IMG/VR virus record: IMGVR_UViG_3300034121_000256
Coordinates: 1 to 31,720 of that record
Length of the DNA: 31,720 bases
From: a virus
Strand: one strand, 5' to 3'
Shown in pieces: positions 1 to 7,845 of this stretch. The notes under the pieces were generated by a model. That model made no database searches and was not told where the DNA came from. It saw only the letters and a list, made by a program, of their open reading frames with translations. Numbering within the stretch: the first letter of the stretch is position 1; each line of letters opens with the position of its first letter. Made by a program: the position numbers and the translations under genes.

Positions 1-209
1 TAGGATGGGCGAGGGCAAATCAACTTGCAAATCGTGAGAAAATATCAAGAGATACGATTGCGAGGATGGCATCATTTAAAAGACATCAACAACATAAAGA
101 TGTGCCATATACTGAAGGATGCGGTGGTATAATGTGGGATGCTTGGGGTGGTACATCGGGTATTGAGTGGGCAATAAAAAAATTGGATCAGATAGATAAA
201 AATATAAAT
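1..209. repeat. Left copy of 209-bp terminal direct repeat (circular overlap)
   Basis: Bases 1-209 recur at 31512-31720 in the same orientation. The only differences are at 128 (T versus C), 161 (T versus A), 178 (A versus G) and 185 (G versus A); the first 127 bases are identical. The repeat lies inside the prohead protease gene and both copies keep its reading frame open. The simplest reading is an assembly overlap of a circular or circularly permuted genome, so the unit length would be about 31,511 bp. The mismatches suggest variation in the sampled population rather than a true exact terminal repeat. Confidence 0.9.
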
Positions 210-920
210 CAAAAAAATATGATATATAATTATAAGTCTTTTGACTTACAAGTTAAAGATGTTGATGTAAAGAGTGGTGTTGTTGCTGGGTATTTTTCAG
301 CATTTGGAATGGTTGATTCCGATGGTGATATAATAATGCCTGGTGCATTTAAGAGATCAATCCAAGATTGGGGTGTTGATGGTAAGCAAAGAATTAAGCA
401 TTTGCTTAATCATAACCCATCACAACCTTTGGGGAAATTAACTGTACTTAAAGAAGATAGTTATGGTTTATATTACGAATCAAAAGTAGGTTCACACCAA
501 CTTGGTACTGATTTTATTAAGATGGTTGAAAGTGGTTTGATTGGTGAACATTCAATTGGGTTTAAGACATTGAGAGAACAAAAAGGTAGTGATGCAAATG
601 AGATTCACGATGTTATGTTATTTGAAGGTAGTTCACTTACTGCTTGGGGTGCAAATGAGAATACACCATTAATCGGAATGAAAGGAATGAAAAACATAGA
701 CAAAATACAAGATCAAATAAAGGCATTTGAAAAGTTCATTAGAGATTCTGATGTAACTGATGAAACCATTGATTTGTGTCTTATAAAAGTAAAACAACTT
801 GCCCAAACAGTTGAGCAAATGCAGACAAGTAGCACTTTGGCAGCGGAAGCACCATTGCAGCAAACGGATGAAAACCAAGAGTTTGAGCAGTCATTAATAA
901 GTATAATTAATAAATTTTAA
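3..920 (+). CDS. Prohead protease (HK97/S78 type) with N-terminal phage domain, left part of a gene split by the window ends
   Basis: Capsid maturation protease that should cleave the scaffold region of the neighbouring capsid protein during head assembly. The frame is open from base 3 and joins the ORF starting at 31292, giving a whole protein of 379 residues. The S78-like domain begins near the Met at base 219; its likely catalytic residues are the His of LLNHN (about residue 211 of the full protein) and the Ser of GEHSIGF (about 258), and the usual VDSDGD and GAWG-like (TAWGAN) blocks are present. Before it lies a domain with motifs such as ARANQLANRE, MASFKRH and GCGGIMWDAWGGTSG, which I recognise as recurrent in phages but whose role I do not know. 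The ATG at 66 is internal, not the true start. The major capsid gene follows after 10 bp. Confidence 0.88.
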   Translation, partial: GWARANQLANREKISRDTIARMASFKRHQQHKDVPYTEGCGGIMWDAWGGTSGIEWAIKKLDQIDKNINQKNMIYNYKSFDLQVKDVDVKSGVVAGYFSAFGMVDSDGDIIMPGAFKRSIQDWGVDGKQRIKHLLNHNPSQPLGKLTVLKEDSYGLYYESKVGSHQLGTDFIKMVESGLIGEHSIGFKTLREQKGSDANEIHDVMLFEGSSLTAWGANENTPLIGMKGMKNIDKIQDQIKAFEKFIRDSDVTDETIDLCLIKVKQLAQTVEQMQTSSTLAAEAPLQQTDENQEFEQSLISIINKF

Positions 921-930
921 AGTAAACAAA

Positions 931-2106
931 ATGGAAAATTTAAAACAGTTTGAATCAGCTTTGGAAGCAAAGTTGGCAGAACAAAAGGCTGAAGTAGCAT
1001 CAGTTACTGAAAAAGCTACAAAGTCATTTGAATCTAAAGTTGAGCAAATCAACGAAAGTTTGTTAAAAACAAACAAAAGTTTGGAAGAAGCAAGGGCAGA
1101 AGTTCTTGAAGCAAAATCAGCTTATGGTAAAATACAAGCTGGTGCTGAAAAGAAAATTGCTGGTTCTTATGCTGAACACATCATGGATATCAAAAACAAC
1201 ATTGGTACATCTATTGAGAAAGGTTGGAACGACATCAAAAGTGCAGCAAGAGGTAAAGGTACTGGCTTTGCGGCTGACCTTGACCTTAAAGCAGTTGGTG
1301 TTATGACTGAAGGTGTAAACCTTACTGGTAGCATCTATACATCTTATGTAGATAATGCATCAATGAGGTCTTACGTTAACCCACATTTGCGTTCAGTATT
1401 TAACATCCTACCGGTATCAACTGGATCAGTATCTTTCCCACGTGGAAATACACCAGTAGGTGAAGGTTCTTTTGGTAAGCAAACTGAAGGTAGTGGTAAA
1501 CCACAAGTTGACTACGATGTAACAGTTGTGAATACTGCTTTGTCATTCATTGCTGGTTATGCTAAAGTTAGCCGTCAAATGATTGATGACCTTCCTTTCT
1601 TGCAATCTTATTTGCAATCTTCTTTGATTGAAGATTTCCAAAAGGCTGAAGATACTTATTACCTAAATGCAATTGCATCTTCTGCAACTGCTGGTTCTAC
1701 ATCTGCTTCAGTTACTGCTGAAAAATTCATCGATTATATCGCACAACTTGGTGCATTGAACTGGAACGCAAACCTTATCCTTACCACATTTGCTGGTTGG
1801 GCAGCGGTTCTTAAGACATTGCCTTCAGGTGGTTCTTATAGTGTTCCTGGTGGTCTTACAATCGATAACAATGGTAATGTAAGGATCATGGGTATCCCAG
1901 TTGTTCCACATTCTCTTGTTACGGCTTCTAAGGCTTATGTTATCGATACAACCAAATATTCAATTGCACAACAGTCAGGTTTGTCTGTTCGTTCAACAGA
2001 GTTTGATCAAGATGACTTCATTAAGAACCTTATCACTTTCCGTTGTGAGGCAAGATGTGAATTGCTACAATTCCAACCTTCTGCGGCTATATACGGAGCA
2101 ATCTAA
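931..2106 (+). CDS. Major capsid protein, HK97 fold
   Basis: 391-residue shell protein. Residues 1 to about 75 are rich in Lys, Glu and Ala and look like a coiled coil, which fits the N-terminal scaffold (delta) region removed by the protease encoded just upstream. The rest resembles HK97-type capsid proteins, including a segment like LRSVFNILPVSTGSVSFPRG and an ending of the form FRCEARCELLQFQPSAAIYGAI-like. It uses noticeably more C-ending codons (AAC, TTC, ATC) than most neighbours, as expected for the most highly expressed phage gene. The start at 931 is preceded by AAGTAAACAAA, the A-rich leader seen before many genes here. A strong terminator follows 16 bp after the stop, so capsid transcripts can end here. 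Confidence 0.93.
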   Translation: MENLKQFESALEAKLAEQKAEVASVTEKATKSFESKVEQINESLLKTNKSLEEARAEVLEAKSAYGKIQAGAEKKIAGSYAEHIMDIKNNIGTSIEKGWNDIKSAARGKGTGFAADLDLKAVGVMTEGVNLTGSIYTSYVDNASMRSYVNPHLRSVFNILPVSTGSVSFPRGNTPVGEGSFGKQTEGSGKPQVDYDVTVVNTALSFIAGYAKVSRQMIDDLPFLQSYLQSSLIEDFQKAEDTYYLNAIASSATAGSTSASVTAEKFIDYIAQLGALNWNANLILTTFAGWAAVLKTLPSGGSYSVPGGLTIDNNGNVRIMGIPVVPHSLVTASKAYVIDTTKYSIAQQSGLSVRSTEFDQDDFIKNLITFRCEARCELLQFQPSAAIYGAI

Positions 2107-2122
2107 TTAATTAGATAATCCG

Positions 2123-2156
2123 AAAGGGGGTGAAAATCCCCCTTTATTTTTATTTT
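2123..2156 (+). terminator. Intrinsic terminator after the capsid gene
   Basis: An 8-bp perfect stem AAAGGGGG (2123-2130) / CCCCCTTT (2138-2145) with a 7-base loop TGAAAAT is followed by ATTTTTATTTT. This is a textbook rho-independent terminator. It sits between the capsid gene and the methyltransferase gene, whose ATG (2157) directly abuts the T-rich tail, so the downstream genes must depend on read-through or on a promoter I cannot see. Confidence 0.9.
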
Positions 2157-2666
2157 ATGCCATATTCATTTGACTATTATAAAGAAGATGTAAAAGAACA
2201 TATAATGCGTAATATTCCACATTATGCTAAAGTTCTTGATGTTGGTGCTGGTAGTGGAAAGTATGGAATGATGCTGAAAGATTATTTTGGCAAAATTCAT
2301 GCACTTGAAGTATATGAACCATATATTGACAAGTTTGAGTTACATTCTATTTATTCAACCATTTTTTGTGCTGATGTACTTGACTTTGATATAAGCGAAT
2401 ACGATTATATCATAATGGGTGATATAATTGAACATATAGAATTAAACGATGCACAAGAATTATTAAGTTATATTAATAATAGTGGCAAGAAATTTATTGT
2501 TGCCGTTCCCTATCAAATGAAACAAGATGAAGTTGGTGGTAATGTTTATGAAAAGCATTTACAACCTGATTTAACACAAAATAATTTTATTGAACGATAT
2601 CCATATATGAGATTGTTATTTAACAATGAATTATATGGGTATTATGTAAACTACCAATTTATATGA
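2157..2666 (+). CDS. Class I SAM-dependent methyltransferase
   Basis: 169-residue protein with SAM-binding motif I VLDVGAGSGKYG at residues 26-37 and a motif resembling YIIMGDIIEHI at about 84-94, typical of the small-molecule methyltransferase superfamily (Methyltransf_11/23 type). The substrate cannot be read from the sequence; with a glycosyltransferase overlapping its end, a sugar or surface glycan is a reasonable guess, DNA less so because no target-recognition domain is visible. I start it at ATG 2157; the in-frame GTG at 2130 lies within the terminator stem. The stop overlaps the next gene's start (ATGA at 2663-2666), so the two are translationally coupled. Confidence 0.8.
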   Translation: MPYSFDYYKEDVKEHIMRNIPHYAKVLDVGAGSGKYGMMLKDYFGKIHALEVYEPYIDKFELHSIYSTIFCADVLDFDISEYDYIIMGDIIEHIELNDAQELLSYINNSGKKFIVAVPYQMKQDEVGGNVYEKHLQPDLTQNNFIERYPYMRLLFNNELYGYYVNYQFI

Positions 2667-3637
2667 ATATAGTATGTTCAATCCATCTTTACCCACCACA
2701 ACATAATTGCGGTGCAGAATATATGTTACATCGGATTATGAAGTATTTGCAATCCAAAGGACATAATGTTAGGATTTTATTGCATCAAGCTAATCATTAT
2801 AAAATTAAAAACAATTATGTATTTGATGGTATTGATGTATTTCCACCAAATCCAAATGTAATTGAAAATTTATTTAATTGGAGTGATATAATTTTTACTC
2901 ATTTGGATTTTACCAAATGGTCAATTGCTTATTCAGCAATGAAAAGAAAGCCATTATTTCATTTAATTCATAATTCATATCCATATCCTGAAATTATACA
3001 AGCAGAGAGAAATCAACACATTGTGTACAATTCAGAGTGGTTAAAGGATGAATTAGCATATAAATTTGATAACTTTACTCTAACCCCACCACTTGACTAT
3101 TCTTTTTTTGATACTGAAAACGATCCAAGTGAAAATGAATTTATCACTTTAATTAATCTGAACGAAAATAAAGGTGGTAAGATATTTGAAGAAATTGCAA
3201 GGGCGTTACCCAACAAGAAGTTTTTAGCGGTTAAAGGTAGTTATGATCAACAAATTGTTCCACAACTACCAAATATTGAGGTTATGAATAATACATCTAA
3301 TATAAAAGATGTGTATAAAAAAACTAAAATATTATTAATGCCAAGTAAGTATGAAAGTTGGGGTATGACTGCAAGTGAAGCAATGTGTTACGGAATACCA
3401 GTTATTTGTACTGATACACCTGGTTTAAAAGAAAACTGTGATAAAGCTGGAATATATATTAAAAATCGTGATGACATTAAAGAATGGGTTAGTGCAATCA
3501 GTAAATTGGATGAAGAAAAGAATTATAAAGCAGCATCAAGAAAAGCAAGAAGTAGATCAAAAGAACAAGCATCAAATGATAACTTGGACAAGTTCCACTA
3601 CTGGATGCGAGAAATGGCAAATAAATACAATCAGTAA
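2663..3637 (+). CDS. Glycosyltransferase, GT4-like
   Basis: 324-residue protein with two Rossmann-like halves, as in GT-B glycosyltransferases. The N-terminus has a GAEYMLHRIMKYLQSKGH segment like GT4 enzymes. The C-terminal half carries LLMPSKYESWGMTASEAM, the E-x7-E nucleotide-sugar signature (about residues 229-240), followed by GIPVICTDTPGLKE. It would transfer a sugar from an activated donor; acceptor unknown. It overlaps the methyltransferase by 4 bp and is followed 2 bp later by the head-tail connector gene. The pair interrupts an otherwise standard capsid-to-tail gene order and may modify virion or host glycans, which is inference. Confidence 0.82.
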   Translation: MNIVCSIHLYPPQHNCGAEYMLHRIMKYLQSKGHNVRILLHQANHYKIKNNYVFDGIDVFPPNPNVIENLFNWSDIIFTHLDFTKWSIAYSAMKRKPLFHLIHNSYPYPEIIQAERNQHIVYNSEWLKDELAYKFDNFTLTPPLDYSFFDTENDPSENEFITLINLNENKGGKIFEEIARALPNKKFLAVKGSYDQQIVPQLPNIEVMNNTSNIKDVYKKTKILLMPSKYESWGMTASEAMCYGIPVICTDTPGLKENCDKAGIYIKNRDDIKEWVSAISKLDEEKNYKAASRKARSRSKEQASNDNLDKFHYWMREMANKYNQ

Positions 3638-3639
3638 GT

Positions 3640-4203
3640 ATGGCAATATTGATAAATAGTGTAACAGTTCTATCAGATGTTGTAACTGAACCAGTTAGTT
3701 TGACGGATGCCAAAAATTGGATGCGTATAACTAATTACACAAGTGATGATAGTATGATTCGTGAGTTATTAAAATCAGCAAGAGTTCACATTGAAAAGTT
3801 GTGTGGTCGTTCTTTGGCAAGTAAAGTATTAAAGTCAAATATTTCATTGACTGGGTATGTTCCAAATGTTTGGATGGTTGATTTACCATATTCACCACTT
3901 ATTTGCGTAACTGAAGTTAAAAGAAAGACTGGTATAAATACTTATGATATATTGACTGAAAACGATGATTATGAAGTAATTGGTGGTAAGATTTGGTTTT
4001 ATATTGCTGGTATTTATTCTATAAAATATCAAGCTGGTTATTCATCATTACCTGAAGATTTAAAGAATGATATTTTGACATTAACTGCTTGGATGTATGA
4101 GAATAGAGGAAAACAAATGAATGCAGAAAATGCACCAACACCATCACAATACCCAAGTTGGGATGGGATGAATTATCATTTATATAAACAAGTTGTAATA
4201 TAG
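3640..4203 (+). CDS. Head-tail connector, HK97 gp6-like
   Basis: 187 residues with the usual pattern of gp6/phiE125 gp8-like adaptor proteins. An N-terminal helix-rich part (SLTDAKNWMRI, then LLKSARVHIEKLCGRSL) is followed by a beta-rich middle with LPYSPLICVTEVKRKTG, and a final YSIKYQAGYSSLPEDLKNDILTLTAWMYENRG-like helical stretch. It should form the ring under the portal that links head and tail. It sits directly before a gp10-like gene, which is the normal order. Its TAG overlaps the GTG start of the next gene (TAGTG). Confidence 0.82.
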   Translation: MAILINSVTVLSDVVTEPVSLTDAKNWMRITNYTSDDSMIRELLKSARVHIEKLCGRSLASKVLKSNISLTGYVPNVWMVDLPYSPLICVTEVKRKTGINTYDILTENDDYEVIGGKIWFYIAGIYSIKYQAGYSSLPEDLKNDILTLTAWMYENRGKQMNAENAPTPSQYPSWDGMNYHLYKQVVI

Positions 4204-4646
4204 TGGCAAAAGGCTTTACCATATCATTTGAAGGTCTTGAAGAAACAATAAAAGAACTTAAAACAACTGTTGCTGATATTGAAGAAAAGGTTGATTTTGC
4301 TTTTGGTGTTAATGTTGAGGCAATGGCTACTGAAGCAAAGAATCGTACACCAGTTGACATGGGTAGATTGAGAACAAGTATAAGTGCAAATAAACAAGCA
4401 AAGTATCAATATGAATTGGTTGCTGGTGTTTTTTATGCACCTTATATTGAATTTGGTACTGGTAAATATGCAGCAACTTATGTTAAAAGTATTGATCCTG
4501 AATGGCAAAGATTAGCATTACAATTTTATGTAAATGGTCAAGGTACAATACCCGAAAGACCATTTCTATATCCAGCATATAAAAGGATTTTTCCAATATT
4601 GGTAAAAGATATTCAAAACCTTGTGAACAAAGATGTTAGATTGTAA
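4203..4646 (+). CDS. HK97 gp10-like head-tail joining / tail component
   Basis: 147 residues. The block RTPVDMGRLRTSI, followed later by YAPYIEFGTG, is the characteristic signature of the HK97 gp10 family, and the C-terminus RPFLYPAYKR also fits. The protein acts at the head-tail junction. The start is a GTG at 4203 that shares a base with the stop of the previous gene; no in-frame ATG gives the conserved N-terminus. It overlaps the next gene by 14 bp. Confidence 0.86.
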   Translation: MAKGFTISFEGLEETIKELKTTVADIEEKVDFAFGVNVEAMATEAKNRTPVDMGRLRTSISANKQAKYQYELVAGVFYAPYIEFGTGKYAATYVKSIDPEWQRLALQFYVNGQGTIPERPFLYPAYKRIFPILVKDIQNLVNKDVRL

Positions 4647-5067
4647 TCAAGATGTAAGAACTACATATTTAACTGCACTAAATAACAATATTAGTTATAA
4701 TGGTGTAAATGTTCCAATATATGGACAAACACCTTTTGAAACTACACCACAAAATTATGTTGTTATTGGTAATATAGTTGAAACACCTGATAACAATAAT
4801 CAAAGATTTAATAATAATGTTGATGTAACAATTGATATATTTTCTGAACAATATAGAACGAATGATTTAAGCATTGTTGATAATATAAGTAATCAAATAT
4901 TAAATATTATGATTAGCAACACATCAATACCAGTATTTCAAACTGCAAACTTTCAAATATTTCCTAAAGAAAGAACTTTATCAAATTATTCATCTTTACA
5001 AAAGGGTGATAATTATATAGCAAGAAAAATAATAATAATTAATAATTTAGTTAATCAGATAAGTTAA
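4633..5067 (+). CDS. Tail terminator-like protein (DUF3168/gp17-like)
   Basis: 144 residues. The position between gp10-like and tail tube genes, the length, and a pattern of PIYGQTPFETTPQNYVVIGN followed by a beta strand with VDVTIDIFSEQYRTND match the DUF3168 tail completion/terminator family, which caps the growing tail tube and joins it to the head. The start overlaps the previous gene by 14 bp. Assignment rests on pattern and gene order rather than a catalytic motif. Confidence 0.72.
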   Translation: MLDCNQDVRTTYLTALNNNISYNGVNVPIYGQTPFETTPQNYVVIGNIVETPDNNNQRFNNNVDVTIDIFSEQYRTNDLSIVDNISNQILNIMISNTSIPVFQTANFQIFPKERTLSNYSSLQKGDNYIARKIIIINNLVNQIS

Positions 5068-5085
5068 AATAAAAAAACAAATAAA

Positions 5086-5517
5086 ATGGGACAAATTTTA
5101 GGTTCAGTACAAAACATTGAAGTTGATGTTGCTGGTGGTAGTTCATACAAAAATCTTGTATGTCTTGCATCTTCTTCAGTAAACACAACATTAGACACCG
5201 CAACGGATCAAACAAACTGTGGTGTTTTAACATCAGTAGGTGAACCATCGGTATCACTTGATTTTGATGCAGTATGCGAAACTGCACCAAGTGTTGCACA
5301 AATTTCTTATGAAGATTTATTGGCAGCATCTATTAACAAAACAATGGTTTCAGTAAGAGTACAAAACCCAACTGTTATTGGTGCATCAATAGGAACTGTT
5401 TATTATCATCAGTTTTCTGCTTATGTTACTTCTTTAACACTTACACAAGCAACGGCTGATTTTATTAAATTTAGTGGCTCACTTTCATCAACTGGAACAA
5501 TTGACATAACTGCTTAA
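5086..5517 (+). CDS. Major tail tube protein (probable)
   Basis: 143 residues, rich in beta-prone and small residues (Ser, Thr, Val, Ala) with a G-x-T-Y-Y-H-Q-F-S-A-Y-V-T stretch and a C-terminal SGSLSSTGTIDITA, in keeping with tail tube proteins. It lies between the tail terminator-like gene and the tail assembly chaperones, the place of the major tail protein in siphoviruses. Codon use is a little more C-rich than its neighbours, consistent with high expression. The leader AAAAAAACAAATAAA is A-rich. A second, longer tube-like protein is encoded at 10257, so which one forms the tube should be treated as likely rather than certain. Confidence 0.75.
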   Translation: MGQILGSVQNIEVDVAGGSSYKNLVCLASSSVNTTLDTATDQTNCGVLTSVGEPSVSLDFDAVCETAPSVAQISYEDLLAASINKTMVSVRVQNPTVIGASIGTVYYHQFSAYVTSLTLTQATADFIKFSGSLSSTGTIDITA

Positions 5518-5519
5518 TT

Positions 5520-5885
5520 ATGAATTATACTAAAATTGATATTGACGGACAAACTATTGGATTGAAATTTGGAATGGCATCGTTTAGATATCTTCAAGGC
5601 AAGATGGTTGATGGTATTGCATTTGATGGTAACACATTAAATGAAATTGGTATATCACAAGTATTATATTCAGGTTATTATAATAATTGTCTAATAAAAG
5701 AAGAAATACCATCATTATCATTTGAATCATTTGTTGATTATATTGAAAAGAATTTAACAAATGATATATTTCTTGAAGAAGTAAAAAGAGTGATTACCAT
5801 TTGGGCTGATAGTGATTTTATAAAGCAGACACAACAAACTGAAAAACCTGAAGCAAAAAAAAAGAGTACTCGTGGGAAGAAATAG
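5520..5885 (+). CDS. Tail assembly chaperone, short (G-like) form
   Basis: 121 residues, translated in the zero frame only. It follows the tail tube gene by 2 bp and precedes the tape measure, the normal place of the tail assembly chaperone. The C-terminus is Lys-rich (PEAKKKSTRGKK) and is encoded across a run of nine A residues at 5855-5863, where ribosomes probably shift into the -1 frame to make the longer form. Chaperones of this kind bind the tape measure during tail assembly and are not part of the finished virion. Confidence 0.82.
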   Translation: MNYTKIDIDGQTIGLKFGMASFRYLQGKMVDGIAFDGNTLNEIGISQVLYSGYYNNCLIKEEIPSLSFESFVDYIEKNLTNDIFLEEVKRVITIWADSDFIKQTQQTEKPEAKKKSTRGKK

Positions 5886-6157
5886 AAAGATTTGCTTTCG
5901 GTGAACTTGGTTTATTGCCTAATCAATTTTATGCAATATCACCAAAACATTTTACATTGATGTTAGATGGTTATCAAAACAAGAAAATTGATAATTATAA
6001 ACTTACAAGGTTATTGATGTTTACTATGGTGCGTTTAATGGGTGATCCAAAGACTGCACCAAAATCACCAAATGCTTTGTGGGAACTTCCAGGTGATGAT
6101 AGTGAAAATGGGGTTACTGATGAAGATATAAAAGAATTATTTAAAAGACTTGGATGA
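5520..6157 (+). CDS. Tail assembly chaperone, long (G-T) form made by -1 frameshift
   Basis: A -1 shift at the A9-G run joins residues 1-115 of the short form to 97 residues read from base 5864, giving about 212 residues. The shifted frame reads YSWEEIERFAFGELGLLPNQ immediately after the slip, then FYAISPKHFTLMLDG, a conserved pattern of tail chaperone T domains. That conserved stretch begins well upstream of the first plausible start in this frame (a TTG at 5915), which argues that the second part is not translated independently. Its stop overlaps the tape measure start (ATGA, 6154-6157). Frameshifted G/GT pairs are known across long-tailed phages. Confidence 0.83.
5855..5864 (+). promoter_or_regulatory. 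Programmed -1 ribosomal frameshift site
   Basis: Zero-frame codons GCA AAA AAA AAG create two overlapping X-XXY-YYZ heptamers, A-AAA-AAA and A-AAA-AAG, both slippery for -1 shifting. The zero frame stops 19 bases later at TAG 5883-5885; the -1 frame is open through 6157. The 8-base palindrome GAGTACTC (5864-5871) follows directly. I see no strong stem-loop right after it. Confidence 0.8.
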
Positions 6158-7845
6158 GTATAAATATAAAAATAGGTGCTGATGTAAGTAGTGTTGATAC
6201 TGCCATTAATGATGTAACAAAATCATTAAATGGCTTAAAGACACCAGTTAAAAATGCCAATTTTGCTTTATTATCATTAAGTCAGGTAACAAGGGATTTG
6301 CCATTTGGATTTATAGCAATTCAGAATAACTTACCATTAGTAGTTGATTCATTTGGTCAGTTAACAAAAGAAGCTGGTGGTGTAGTACCAGCATTGAAAT
6401 CACTTGGTGCATCTTTGATTGGCCCAGCTGGTATTGGATTGGCATTTAGTGCAGTTACTTCACTTATAACAGTAGCAGTTCAAAAATATGGTTCACTTGG
6501 TAATGCTATTGATGCTATATTTTCAAAAAATAGTGAGTTAGTAGCATCACAACAATTATTCAATAAAGAGTTTGCGGATGCAGCTGGTAATACACAAGCT
6601 GAAGCTGAAAAGATAAAAATACTTGTCAGAAATCTAAATGATTTAACAAAACCATTAGCTGATAGATATGCAGCTTATGTTGAGTTAAGAAAAATATCAC
6701 CTGATATTGTTGCTGGTATAAAAGAAGAAAATGCATTAACCGAAAAGAGTATAGGAATTATTAATGCCAATGCACAAGCAAGAAAGGAACTTTTATTACT
6801 TAAAGCAAGAGAATCAGCTATTGGTGCAGTAATAAATAAAAATGCATCTGAACAATTTGCACTTGAATTACAAATTCAGCAAAATGTCAAAGATTTAGTT
6901 ACTGCACAAAATAATTATAATAATTCAAAAAATCAAGGTAGTGTATTAGCAAAAACTGCCCAACAAGGTATAAGTGCTGAATCAGTAAGTTTAAGAAATG
7001 CAAGAAATGAATATACTAATAATGTAAATGCATATAATAAATTAATTGATGTTCAAACGGCTTATGCAAATCAACTTGATCCTATTGTTAGTAAAATAGC
7101 AAACATTGATGGTGCAACAAAAACATTAAATAATTCAACAAAAGAATTATCAAAATCAACTGAAAAACAAGCAAAAGATTTTACTGCAACACAAGTTGCA
7201 GCATCAGCATTATTGGATATATATAAAGGTATTTCCGATATTACAAGAGGTCAAGCAATTCAACTTGATACTAAAGCACTTGATAAAATTAGCGGTAAAG
7301 GTCTTAATTTGACACCTACTGTTGATTTAAAAAAAGCTATTGATGTAAATCAAATATCAGGAATACAAACAGTATTAGCCCAAGCAACAATAAATTCACA
7401 AATTGCAATTACTAATGCAAATAAAGCTATTGTGGATAATTTTAATCAAACATTTGATGCAATATCAAATGTTTTTTTTAGTCCAATACAAGACTTGTTT
7501 TCAAACTTTATACAAACTGGTAAGTTTGCATTTAAGGACTTTGCAAAGGCAGTTTTACAAGCAATTTCACAAGTGGTTGCAAAAGTTATTGCAACTGGAA
7601 TTATAACATTATTAGCAAGTATATTTACCGGTGGTCTTGGTGCTGGTGGTGCAGTTGCAAAAGGTGGAGGTTTTGGCAAAATATTACTTGGTGCATTAGG
7701 TATTGGTGGGGTATCAAATCCATCATTTGGCGGTGTAAGTGGTGGTGGTATGCAAATGGCTGGATCGGTTAATATGGTTTTAAGAGGTCAAGACTTGGTT
7801 GGTTCATTAAATCGTACAAATTCACAAATTTCAAGAGTTGGCTGA
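6154..7845 (+). CDS. Tail tape measure protein
   Basis: 563-residue protein that should set tail length and lie inside the tail tube. It has a long helical, Ala/Asn/Lys/Gln-rich middle, a hydrophobic stretch at about residues 80-110 (LGASLIGPAGIGLAFSA and on), and a Gly-rich hydrophobic C-terminal region at about 460-525 containing SIFTGGLGAGGAVAKGGG. Position directly after the chaperone pair is diagnostic. At 563 residues it is short for the family, which predicts a short flexible tail. The start overlaps the chaperone stop by 4 bp and the end overlaps the next gene by 8 bp. Confidence 0.86.
   Translation: MSINIKIGADVSSVDTAINDVTKSLNGLKTPVKNANFALLSLSQVTRDLPFGFIAIQNNLPLVVDSFGQLTKEAGGVVPALKSLGASLIGPAGIGLAFSAVTSLITVAVQKYGSLGNAIDAIFSKNSELVASQQLFNKEFADAAGNTQAEAEKIKILVRNLNDLTKPLADRYAAYVELRKISPDIVAGIKEENALTEKSIGIINANAQARKELLLLKARESAIGAVINKNASEQFALELQIQQNVKDLVTAQNNYNNSKNQGSVLAKTAQQGISAESVSLRNARNEYTNNVNAYNKLIDVQTAYANQLDPIVSKIANIDGATKTLNNSTKELSKSTEKQAKDFTATQVAASALLDIYKGISDITRGQAIQLDTKALDKISGKGLNLTPTVDLKKAIDVNQISGIQTVLAQATINSQIAITNANKAIVDNFNQTFDAISNVFFSPIQDLFSNFIQTGKFAFKDFAKAVLQAISQVVAKVIATGIITLLASIFTGGLGAGGAVAKGGGFGKILLGALGIGGVSNPSFGGVSGGGMQMAGSVNMVLRGQDLVGSLNRTNSQISRVG

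Noticed and set aside
2130-2156. GTG start extending the methyltransferase upstream
   Set aside because: It lies in the stem of the terminator and adds only a hydrophobic tail; ATG 2157 gives the usual motif spacing.
4019-4360. Minus-strand ORFs such as this one and those at 21500-21955 and 30912-31298
   Set aside because: All lie fully opposite well-supported + strand genes and lack recognisable domains.
5915-6157. Independent gene starting at TTG 5915
   Set aside because: Conserved chaperone sequence extends upstream of it to the slippery run, so it is the shifted part of the G-T product.
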